Positions 54,769 through 64,000 of a stretch of 64,000 nucleotides of DNA are shown here, piece by piece. The DNA lies in NCBI GenBank assembly GCA_037349315.1, contig JBAIAC010000057.1:9083501-9147500 (forward strand), in the 5' to 3' direction. The notes under the pieces were generated by a model. It saw only the letters and a list, made by a program, of their open reading frames with translations, was not told the origin of the DNA and made no database searches. The stretch's first letter is position 1; the number at the start of each line of letters is the position of its first letter. The stretch is from Chelydra serpentina (taxonomy: Eukaryota > Chordata > Testudines > Chelydridae). The translations under genes were made by a program, and so were the position numbers.

Positions 54769-55186
54769 TAAGCAAGCAGCATTATCTACTACAAATGTAA
54801 ACAGACTTGTTTGAGCAATTGGCTGAACAAGAAATAGGACTGAGTGGACTTGTAGTCTCTAAAGTTTTATATTTTCTTTTTGAATGCAGATTTTTTTTGT
54901 ACATAATTCTACATTTGTAAGTTCAACTTTCATAAGGAGATTGCACTACAGTACTTGGGTTTGGTGAACTGAAAAATACTGTTGTTTTTTTACAGTGCAA
55001 ATATTTGTAATAAAAAATAAATATAAAGCAAACACTATACACTTTGTATTCTGTTATAATTTAAATCAATATATTTGACAATGTAGAAAACATTCAAAAA
55101 TATTTAAATGGTAATCTATAATTGTTTAACAATGCGATTAATTGTACGTTTAATTGCAATTAATTTTTTAATCACTTGGCAGCCCT

Positions 55187-56414
55187 AGTATAAATCTTTT
55201 TAGCAATGAATTAATGTAATTTTAAGTGGTATATCTGCCCCTGAGTCCCCTTAACAATTCCTGTGGTTCTACAATCACGTCCTTATTTTTAAAATTGTCA
55301 GTTATTGTAAATGTAGCATTTTAAGAGGTTAAAATCAGACAAAGGTTTGTTTGCATTTTGCCGCTTAACTAGTTACAGTGCTCCAAGTCAGCTTGAACCT
55401 AGTCTTCCCTTAGTATTCCATTCAGTTACTGTCTGCATCAGTAACTTTAGTGGAGCAAAGTCAGTGTTTTGTAAACTTTCCTGAGCCGTGTTTATGTATT
55501 GTAATATTGTACAGTCATATTTGAGCAGTGACATTATACAGAAGATTCCTGCTTTTAGGAGGTGAATCTACAGAGATTGTGTGTCTGAGGAGGGCCAGAG
55601 GAAGGTTCTAGCTTAATATTTTATTTGAAATCCTTACTTTTTTTAAAAGTATAGCAACTTTATTATATCAGGCATTTGGTGTTGAGAGAGAGGTAGGAGT
55701 CAAACTACCTGGCGTATTACCTTTGGATGTCATTTGGGCTAAAAAAGTGCAGGGGTGAATTACTTCTAGTCAGCTATTATTGCTCAATGTTACTATATAT
55801 TTAACAAAATTGTATAGTCTAAATAATAAAAGGAAAGACCATGCCATATACACCAGCTGTACATAGTATGGTAAGAGAAATGCATCCATGTGCTTTAGAT
55901 AGCACTCAAATAATGAATTGCAGTTTGCCAATATATTACATTCTCTGTCCTTTTTTACTATTCGATCTATGGGTAGAATAGGATTTCACATTCACACACT
56001 ATCCAGTTCATGCTGTCCAATTCTGATTTGGTTCTATTCTACGTCTTACTGTTTTTTAGATTAGTTTTACCATAACAGCTAGCTCTCATTTTACTGGAGC
56101 TGTTATAAATATTAACTGGGATACATGCTAGAGAATACAGAAAGAGCCTGAAATATTTGTAGAAATGCCTCTTCCTCTCTTGATAAAAGCCTGTTATACT
56201 TTCCCTTCCAGCAAAGGAGAGTTGGAGCAGGCTTTCAGTAGAACCAGTCACAGATGCTCTGAGTGCGGAAGGGACTTTCTTCAATGTAATGTCGGTCTAC
56301 TCAAATGCTAAGCCAGGTGCATAATGTTTTTGGGCCTTCTGAGGACAACTGATATCTCTTGATGATCAGAGTTGCTATATCTCCATAAAAAGAAATGAGG
56401 GTAGAACTATGAAG
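55187..56414. other. Intergenic sequence downstream of HMGN2
   Basis: AT-rich, with no gene or recognised repeat. Short frames on the minus strand (56039-56284) lack motifs. Confidence 0.5.
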
Positions 56415-56416
56415 CC

Positions 56417-56716
56417 TAAGGGTACGTCTATACTTACCCGTCGCGTCGGAGGAGTCCAATCGATCTTCTGGGTTCGATTTATCGCGTCTTGTCTAGACGC
56501 GATAAATCGAACCAGGAAGTGCTCCCCCGTCGACGCTTGTAATCCTACTCCGTGAACGGAGTAGGCGGAGTCGACGGGGGAGCCTGTGTGCCACGTGTGG
56601 ACCCCCGGTAAGTACCTTTTCATTCGAACTAAGATACTTCGACTTCAGCTACGTTACTCACGTAGCTGAAGTTGCGTATCTTAGTTCGAATTGGGGGGTT
56701 AGTATAGACCAGCCCT
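56417..56716. mobile_element. Harbinger-like MITE made of three hairpins
   Basis: The terminal inverted repeats are AAGGGTACGTCTATACTTAC and GTTAGTATAGACCAGCCCTAA, imperfect, with TAA at both edges as a 3-bp duplication. The interior has three back-to-back hairpins: 56471-56513 (19-bp perfect arms), 56521-56583 and 56623-56690. TAA duplications and this end sequence suggest a PIF/Harbinger MITE such as those reported as Chompy in crocodilians; the family name is from memory. Confidence 0.75.
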
Positions 56717-56846
56717 AAGTATGGCTCCTTAAACAACACTTACACCTTTTGACAGTGTACTATATAGCGTTTTCTAATATAAAAAATATGTAAACAGGTA
56801 TACTTCTGCTATGTCTACCTTATCTTGTGGAATGTTTCCTCTAGAC

Positions 56847-57256
56847 CAGGGGTTCCCAAACTGTGAGGGGTATGTGGGAGAAATTGTGGAATGGTGGATT
56901 TTATTTATTTTATTGTATTTTCCCAATAGGCTTTAAAACATTAGGAATTTGTTTTATAAAATATAGTTTAAGATGTACCAATGAGAACACAAATACACAG
57001 ACCAAGCCCTCACCTCCAATCACCAGTTCAGTTGCCCAGCAACTGTCCAGTTTTATTGAGCTCAGAACTTAGGAGGTTTTTTTGATTGTATGTGTTGCAC
57101 TGTAACTGTATCTGTACATAACAGTGAAATATGGATGGATGGCTAAATACAGGTACTGTTAAACACACAAAGTATCAGTGATGAGAAGGGTTGGCGTATG
57201 CAGCAGCTGGTAGATCTGGAAGGGGGTATGCAGTAAGAAAAGTTTGGGAACCTCTG
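56847..57256. mobile_element. hAT MITE, 410 bp
   Basis: Ends CAGGGGTTCCCAAACT and AGTTTGGGAACCTCTG, flanked on both sides by CTCTAGAC (56839-56846 and 57257-57264), an exact 8-bp duplication. Confidence 0.9.
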
Positions 57257-57377
57257 CTCTAGACAAGCAGGAAAGTGATTTCTCTAATCCTTTTTAATTG
57301 GTGGCTAATATCAAAGTTTAATTTTGATAACTTAAATATTAATACATTGCAAATTCAACTGTGATGGCAGACTCCGT

Positions 57378-57535
57378 GGGTATGTCTACACAGCGCAAAA
57401 AAAAAAAAAGCCCACGTCAGCGTCTCGGAGCCCCTACCTCTCTCCCTGGGCTTCAGCCCTAGCCTGAATGTTTACACGGGCTATTTGTAGCACCCTAGTG
57501 TGAACCCAAGTTTGTAGGCCAGGGCTGTGAGACTT
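57378..57535. repeat. Partial Harbinger-like repeat
   Basis: GTGGGTATGTCTACACAGCG starts the segment, which contains GGGCTTCAGCCCTAGCCTGA and TTTACACGGGC. It resembles the left end of a common reptile MITE. No right terminus was found. Confidence 0.5.
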
Positions 57536-57921
57536 CCTGCTGTGAAGTTTTGGGGTTTTTTTTGCTGCTTTACCATATCTGTGTCAGGCCAAATGCATAA
57601 CTAGGTCCCCTTAGCATGACTGAATTTGGAAGTGACCAGATAGTCAAATGGATTCCAGCTGCAAAGCTCATATTTTTGTGTCCCCCTTCATTGCAGGTTA
57701 GACTTTGCTTGCTGTTTATTCCTTGTACTTTGTCACTGCCTACATTGGAAGGAGATTAGGAGTCTTCTCTGCCTTCTCGTCCTTCTTACTGGGTGCTAGT
57801 GAGTAGTTATAATTTTCTAAATGATCCACATCCTCTCTACCTGAGAGACGGACTCTCTCTCTTCCCCGTGGTGTTGCAGGAATTGAGATAGCTAGGAGAT
57901 TTGAACATCTGCGCTCTGGAT

Positions 57922-58010
57922 GTTCCGAAGAAGTGGGTATTCACCCACGAAAGCTTATGCTCCAATACCTCTGTTAGTCTATAAGGTGCCACAGGACCCT
58001 TTGTCACTTC
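57922..58010 (+). mobile_element. Penelope-like fragment, single copy
   Basis: Same sequence as 32690-32815, starting CCGAAGAAGTGGGTATTCAC and ending near GGACCCTTTGTCACTTC. TCTGGAT occurs on both sides (57915-57921 and 58009-58015). It has the best-kept hammerhead-like core of the three copies. Confidence 0.65.
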
Positions 58011-58114
58011 TGGATACTAGGACATTCTTAGTGGAGGGTCCTTGACATTGGAATTCCTTTTCTTGGTGTAAAGCTCATATATTCACACAGGGGAATTGGA
58101 CTGCATAATTGCCA

Positions 58115-58697
58115 TTAGAGGTGGGCAAACTACGGCCTGCGGGCCACTTCGGGCCCATCAAACATTTTTATCCGAACCTTGAGCTCTTGCCAGGGAGCGG
58201 GGTCAGGGGCTTGCCCTGCTCTGTCTGCCTAGCGCTCCTCAGCCCCCGATTCACAATTCCCTTGATGAGCACCATATTCTGGCACGCAGAGCCATGCGGC
58301 GCAGGCGTGACTTCACCGCGCTGTTTCCAGGATCAGAACCCCCCACGCAGTAGCACGTCCAATCCCCTCCTGGTCTCTTATGGCCCCACCCTTAAGAGCC
58401 TCGAAACCTCCCAGGGGCTGCACCTGTCCCAGCTAGGGTGTCTGTCCCAGCCTGTGGCGGTGTCTGGTATGGCTGCCTTGGTGTCACTGCCACGGGGCCC
58501 CTAGGAGTCTCTGGTGCCACCCCGTAGAACCCCCCCACAGACACACCCCATGAGTCTCCCACTTCCCCCACCTTGTAGAGCTCCCCCATGCTACACCACA
58601 TAGAATCCCCCTTCCCCACTGGGCATTCATAGCCCACCATACAGTTTCCGTACCCAGATGTGGCCTTCAGGCCAAAAAGTTTGCCCATCCCTGGCAT
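58115..58697. mobile_element. MITE with GGGCAAACT ends
   Basis: Left end GGTGGGCAAACTACGGCC, right end GGCCAAAAAGTTTGCCCATC, imperfect inverted repeats of about 20 bp. The C-rich interior gives long frames on both strands without motifs. It is probably a hAT-type MITE. Confidence 0.75.
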
Positions 58698-59164
58698 AAA
58701 GGATGTTGACCTATTTGGGGGTGGAAATCTGTTTAATAAGATATTATTCATGTGGTTTTTATTAAAGTATGTGTGCTTAGAAGTCCAGTTCATCAGTTTT
58801 GTAAATTGTATAATAAAAGTTCAGAAGTTCCCATAATGATCCATGGCGTCTTGGTGATTGAAATAAGTACCTTACCTTTTTTCCAACTGCTAAAATTCAT
58901 TACAAGCTAAAAATGCATTAAATAATTTTCTCTGATTCCATATAAACAATTGTGATTGCCACATATGATTGCAAATGGGAAGGAAGGGGAAGCTAGTCCA
59001 CACAATCATAAATGACAGGAGTTGATCCTTGAGACAGTCTCTATATTAGAAAGTTCTCCATGCTATGGAAAGGCTTAAGAACCCCTGAAATAAAAGAATA
59101 ATTACCAAATAAAAATGTAACATTAATGTTGAGGCGCTCTTTCAAGAAACCCTAACTCTCTCTC
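58698..59164. other. Intergenic spacer
   Basis: No gene or recognised repeat. Confidence 0.45.
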
Positions 59165-60433
59165 TGTCCAGGCAAATTAATGGTTTTGATGCACCTGGAG
59201 GATAATAGATTTATAAGGAATAGCTAGCCATGAATTTCTCAAGAACAAATTTTGGCAAATCAATCTAACTTTCTTCATTGACAGGGTTACTGTTGTAGTG
59301 GATGAGGGGAAGCAGTAGATGTGATCTATCTTGATTTTTAGTAAGGCTTTTGACACAGTCCCACATGACATTCTCATAAGCAAACTAGGGAAATGTGATC
59401 TGGGTTAAATTACTATAAGGTAGGTGTACTACTGGTTGAAAGATCATACTCAAAGAGTAGTTAATGCTTTGCTGTCAAACTGGGAAAACATATCTAATGG
59501 GATTCTACAGGGGGTGAGTCCTGGGTCTGGTATTAATATTTTCATTAATGACTTGGATAATGGAGTGGAGATTGTGCTTATAAAGTTTGCAGATGATACC
59601 AAGCTGAGAGGGGTTGCAAGCACTTTGGAGGACAGGATCAGAATTCAAAATTACCTTGACAAATTGGAGAATTGGTTCTAAATTAACAAGATGAAATTCA
59701 GTAAAGACTAGTGCAAAGTACTTTACTTAGAAAGAAAAAATCAAACGCTACAAAATGGGGAGTAACTGACTAGGAGGTAGTACTGCTGAAAAAGATCTGG
59801 TGGTTCTAGTGAATCACAAATTGAATGAGTCAACAATGTGATGCAACCGTGAAAAAGGCTAATATTCTGGAGTGTATTAACAAGAGTGTCATATAAGACA
59901 CGAGGTAATTGTCCCATTCTACTTTGCACTCGGGAGGCCTCAGCTTGGAGTACTGTGTCTAGTTCTGGGTGCCACACTTTAGGAAAGATGTGGACAAATT
60001 TGAGAGACTCCAGAGGAGAGTAGCAAAAATGATAAAAGATTTAGGAAACTTGACCTATGAGGAAAGGTTAAAAAAGTGGGCATGTTTAGTCTTAAGATAA
60101 CGGGGGGGGCACCTGATAAATCTTCAAATATGTTAATGACTGTTATAAAGAGGACAGTGGTCAATTGTTCTCCATGTTCCCAGAAGGTAGGATAAGAAGT
60201 AATGGTCTTAATCTTCAGCAAGGGAGATTTAGATTACATATTAAGAAAAACATTCCAAAGCTCTGGAACAGGCTTCCAAGGAAGGTTGTAAAATTCCCAT
60301 CATTGGAGATTTTTAAAAACAGGGTGGACAAACATCTGTCAGGGATGGACTAGGTTTACTTGATCCTACCACAGCACAGGGGGCTGGTCTTGATGACTTA
60401 TCAAAGTTCCTTTCAGCCTACATTTCTATGAGG
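59165..60433 (+). mobile_element. CR1 LINE, 5'-truncated
   Basis: The plus strand encodes broken reverse-transcriptase sequence: LDF.KAFDTVPHDIL near 59333, then GILQGVSPGSG and FADDTKL (the YADD-box equivalent) near 59590. The 3' part carries FRKDVDKFERLQRRVAKMI-like and LPRKVVKFPSLEIFKNRVD coding. It ends with a CR1-type TTTCTATGAGGTAAGGTAAG. The frame is broken by stops and indels, so it is inactive. Confidence 0.9.
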
Positions 60434-60865
60434 TAAGGTAAGGTAAGTGCTGTCAGTTGTGTGGTTTAAGAAAAAAAAAGTATAGAAGACTCCTTGCAAG
60501 GCTTCTTTGGGCTTGTGTTATATCTTCAAGCTTTCTTGTTAATGTTTGTTAATGATATTTAGAATGGCTTCTAGCTATTGGGTTGATTTTTGCTTGAGAG
60601 TATCTGCTTCTGAAATCTTAAACAAATAATATTACAGCTGTGTGATCGATCTAGATAGATATATATAACTGTGATCCAAAATGTCAGTGACTTCTTTCAT
60701 AGGGCACAAGAGGTGAAAAAAGCAACGTTCAAATAATAAAGTCCAGTTTAGAGAGCCAGTGGGTAGGTTCGGGAGTGGTTTGATGTAAATTTGAGGTGCT
60801 GCTGGCAAGCAATCAAAGCAGACACTGCTTTACAGTGTGGTCCATAAAATTGTGACTGATGTTTA
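60434..60865. other. Intergenic spacer with short ATAT runs
   Basis: GATCTAGATAGATATATATA near 60647 is low-complexity. No gene was seen. Confidence 0.45.
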
Positions 60866-61766
60866 TTATTGGAGGAATTCTGCACCACTGAACACACCGA
60901 ATTCATTTCCGGAGCAGAATTTTTTTCCCCACAAAAAATACATTCTGCCTGTGAAGTGCTGCAGTTCTGCCTTTCGCCCATCAGAGGCCGCTGTGGCGCC
61001 AGAACAGCCTGCTGTCCGGTAGTAATGGCTAGCAGCCAGCTATCTTCATCACATCAGCCTGCCGCTGTAGCCAGGGCAGGAAGCAAAGTGGGGCACATGG
61101 GGCTGCTGGGGGTGGGGTCACAGACTGGGTTCAGAAGGGCTAGTGGGGGGAAAACCTGGGGCACAGGCTCAGGAGCTAGTGGGATGATAGTATTGAGCCA
61201 GGGGCTGAATGGGAGGGGGACTCCGGGGTCACATGGGGGTGGAGGGTGTTGGGGACAAGGACAGATGAGCCTGACTGAATGGGGGAGGCTCAGGGTCAGC
61301 CAAGGTCTGCATGGGGGAGGCTCCATAACACTCCCCCTTTTCCCCCAGAAACTATTTCATACTTCTTCCCACACCCAGCAGCCCTCCAGATTCACTCCCA
61401 GGCTCCTTCCATCTCCCTCAGCTCCTCCATTACCCCTGACTCCCCCCAAGCCTTTGCACTGCTTCTTAGGGGTGCGAGAAATATGTTTCTGTATTGTAGT
61501 TTAAATGAATTACTCAAAGTTCTGTATTAATATGCCTCGTAAGGAATCTGTTTGTCAAAAAAACATTTCCTGAATCTTTTTATGGTCTGTATTGTTAAAC
61601 ATACTTGCTGACAGGTATTTTGAAATAAGTTAGCAAAATAATTGAAATTGGCATGATTATATTGTGTTATTTTGAGAAATAAAATATGCAGAATTTTGCA
61701 GAATTTTAAAATATCGAGGGCAAAATTTTTAATGTTTTGGCACAGAATTCCCCCAGGAGTAGTCTA
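60866..61766. mobile_element. Element with GAATTCTGC inverted ends, 0.9 kb
   Basis: The left end GGAGGAATTCTGCACCACTG and right end GCACAGAATTCCCCCAGGAG are inverted repeats. The left part continues into GC-rich sequence with long frames on both strands, and the right part is AT-rich. The same terminus occurs at 12406. It is a reptile DNA-transposon type; I cannot name the family, and no protein motif is seen in the long frames. Confidence 0.65.
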
Positions 61767-62039
61767 CAGTAGTCACATTGGAAGATCAGAGACATTGCAC
61801 AAAGTTGTAAGAGATGACTGCCGTGCAGTGTTAAATGGTTCAGTGCAGACCACTGTTTTCAGAGTGGATTGTAGCCTAGGAATTCTTTTGTGGGGTTGGC
61901 AATCAGGTGTATGTTTGAAACAAACAACCCCAGAATTATCCCAGAAGACTTTCCATTCTGCCTCAGGATTGAATTAGGATATTTTAATAGTTTTAGCCCA
62001 ATCCCAGAAAGGTTTATGATATTTCACGTGTCTTTGGAA

Positions 62040-63430
62040 TGTTCTGGAGGTCCTCATGAATTGGGAAGTTAAGGTTGGCCATGGTTCAACTGTACTCACA
62101 AATTGCATGTGTCTCTCTGGATTTTGGGTGGGGATACATGTGCCAGAGTGGGCAACCTTGGGCAGGCGTTGATTTTAATGTTCCAGTTACAATTCTCATC
62201 ATGGCATTAAGCTGTGCATATAGAGATTTGGCACACAAGCTGCCCACCCAGACTGGTGTGCAGTATTCAGCAGTGGAGTATGCCAATGCTAGAGTCGCTG
62301 TTTGAAGTGTGTGCACATCAGCACCCCATGTTGTGTCCGTGAGTTTTCAAACAAGGCTCATTCTTGCTTTTACCTTTTCGCATATCTTTTCCAGATGGGC
62401 TTTAAAAGCTCTTCTGTCCAAGTTCTTTGGATAGGGCTCATTTCAGACCTGCTGACTTGCAAAAAGTGATATTAAGTGTTTCTTGATGACTTTGTTGTTT
62501 AGGTGAAAGAAAGGCTGTTGGGGCGGAGCTTCCAATATTGAAATATTGTGCCATTATCTTAAGGTCAATGGAGAGGGTGATGAGACCTTTGCCTGGTACC
62601 GCAAGAGCGATGTCTGCATAAACAAACCTATGCAAAGTTGTGTCAGGTAAGTTACTAAAGTTGATGTTGAACAGTAAAAGAGTCAGCATGAATCCTTGAT
62701 GTAGATTGTCACTGAGAGTGTGTTTTTTGCTGATCTGCCCATTCAGAAGAATGCAGTATTTTCTATTGCTCCACATTGTGGCCAGAAGTTGCATAGTGCT
62801 ACAGCGCTTGATGGCCATAAATGCCTTGAGCGGTAGCCCATATCTCCATACCATATTGTAAGTGGCAGATAAATGTATCAGTGCTGTTGTGGTTTTTAGA
62901 TTCCCGTGGAATCCAGTCTCAATATGAATAGTAATGGTGAGAACCTGGTCACAGCAACTATGTCCTGGCCTGAAACCAGCCCTTCAGCAGGATGACCTCA
63001 AAGATAGGGTTGAGACTGGCCAGTGAAAGGAGTGATATTGGGTAATAGCTGGTATTAACATTTGAAGAGTGTAGTGACTTATCACATCATACTAGCTTTT
63101 GGGGATCTTTCCCATTGAATGTATAGAAGTAAATAGGTCTATCAACCATGCTTGTCCATTTGTTCCCAAATTCTTGAGGAATTCAAGACAAATGTCATCC
63201 TTTCCAGCAGCTTTACCACTTTTAGTGATCATAAGTACCTTGTTTATTTCTTGCATAGTATATACGGAGGATAGCGGTGAAGTGGAGGGGCTTTCTTGGA
63301 TGTTTAGAAAGAGCTTCCTCTGAACCTAAGATGAAAACCATCACATGGTGCTCCTGGTAGATGTTACTGATTAATGCAATTAACTTTGTCAGAAGGCTAC
63401 TGGACATCAATTTGTGGATCTCCTGGTATG
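62040..63430 (-). mobile_element. Non-LTR retrotransposon remnant, minus strand
   Basis: Reading the minus strand: YDTVWRYGLPLKAFMAIKR-like sequence (near 62830), NLHQGFMLTLLLFNINFSNL and RFVYADIALAVPG (62590-62700, the YADD box reading YADI), then LALAYSTAEYCTPVW with QLNAMMRIVTGTLKSTPAQG (62110-62290). The order is that of reverse transcriptase followed by its C-terminal thumb-like region. This differs from CR1; it looks like the lineage with LCYSTAEYC-type C-termini (Jockey/Daphne-like), but I am not sure of the clade. Frames are broken. Confidence 0.75.
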
Positions 63431-64000
63431 ATTAGCAGTGTGACATTTGTGAGTGACTGTCCCCATCTATTGTAACACTATAAAATAAAGTCCCTGCAAA
63501 ACATCAGGAAAATTGTCTGCAATTTTTTTCCTGGTTTTCCTAGTTTTCTACTGGCTCATCTCTATCAAAACACAGCTATATCTATTGAGTGCTTTGCACA
63601 GGGATGTACGCCATGTGATATGCAAATAATTGAAGAGATGGAAGAAGGTTAATGGAAAATGAAAAATCAATAAGCAGTCCACTCTACATGTTTAAATAGT
63701 CTTTAATGCATTTTTCCCAAAAAACTTTATACTGGGGAAATCATATATATAATATCCTTTTTCCCCCCTCAAAGATCCCAAAACACTTTACAAATAACAC
63801 ATACAAAAATCACTTTGGCTACCGTGGAATTGCAGCCAGCTGTGGGTGGAACATGCCAGTTTAGGGCAGAAGTTCAGAATACTATACTGAACTGAGAATG
63901 CAGTGGAATTTAGGTAAACAGAATGCACTTACCCTAATTTGGGTTTGTCTAGAACTGCTGTTAAAGTTAAGCATGAAAAATGCTATGCGCTCTTTAATTA
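63431..64000. other. End of window, AT-rich intergenic
   Basis: No gene is recognised. AAAGATCCCAAAACACTTTACAAA near 63773 resembles a common ancient LINE/SINE tail but is too short to assign. In human the next gene in this direction is RPS6KA1; no exon of it was seen. Confidence 0.4.

Larger units (their letters stand above)
53341..55186 (+). mobile_element. Internally deleted hAT, copy 3, carrying a SINE
   Basis: Ends AGGGCTGT and GCAGCCCT. The transposase remnant at 53998-54324 reads FKNTFAADLTKCKEGTNVRF then DPRFKNLKCLPKPEMDEVW, with a stop shortly after. A tRNA-derived SINE is inserted at about 54555-54768, so the hAT is older than that SINE. Confidence 0.85.

Noticed and set aside
56375..56623. 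Minus-strand frame of 82 codons
   Set aside because: It spans the hairpins of the Harbinger-like MITE and has no domain.
60869..61504. Plus-strand frame of 211 codons
   Set aside because: It lies within the element bounded by GAATTCTGC inverted ends; sequence is low-complexity Gly/Ser/Pro with no transposase motif.

Overview
This is vertebrate nuclear DNA carrying parts or all of three plus-strand, intron-rich genes in the order LIN28A (3' half), DHDDS (complete coding region) and HMGN2 (complete). The same order is known from human 1p36.11. The repeats point to a reptile, most likely a cryptodiran turtle: tRNA-headed SINEs of the turtle type, CR1 LINEs, MIR/CORE-SINEs, Penelope-like fragments, and many hAT and Harbinger-like MITEs. 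The species call is an inference from repeat types. The gene calls rest on splice-exact reading of the exons.

Layout. 1-10235: LIN28A intron with repeats. 10236-10420 and 14259-14472: the last two LIN28A coding exons (rest of the cold-shock domain, both CCHC knuckles, stop), followed by a long 3'UTR with miR-125, let-7 and miR-30 seed matches. About 22720-23340: CpG-rich DHDDS promoter with NRF1, CRE and ETS motifs and a noncoding first exon. 24571-42658: eight DHDDS coding exons that splice in frame to 333 codons. Its introns hold a broken hAT transposon, several MITEs, one of them 22 bp (target duplication excluded) from an exon, and a Penelope-like palindrome. About 45460-47560: CpG island with CCAAT, GC-box and TATA promoter of HMGN2. 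46872-50280: six HMGN2 coding exons, 90 codons. 51253-64000: a repeat-dense 3' flank with two copies of one internally deleted hAT family, Harbinger-like and hAT MITEs, a CR1 LINE and a minus-strand non-LTR LINE.

The three proteins have unrelated jobs: LIN28A binds pre-let-7 RNA, DHDDS is the catalytic half of cis-prenyltransferase, and HMGN2 binds nucleosomes. They are neighbours by ancient synteny, not an operon. I found no CRISPR, tRNA or rRNA gene and no operon-like system. The least ordinary material is in the repeats: a 57-bp perfect palindrome inside a 13-bp target-site duplication, a hammerhead-ribozyme-like core in the same repeat family, a MITE crowding a DHDDS splice acceptor, nested hATs, and a three-hairpin MITE.
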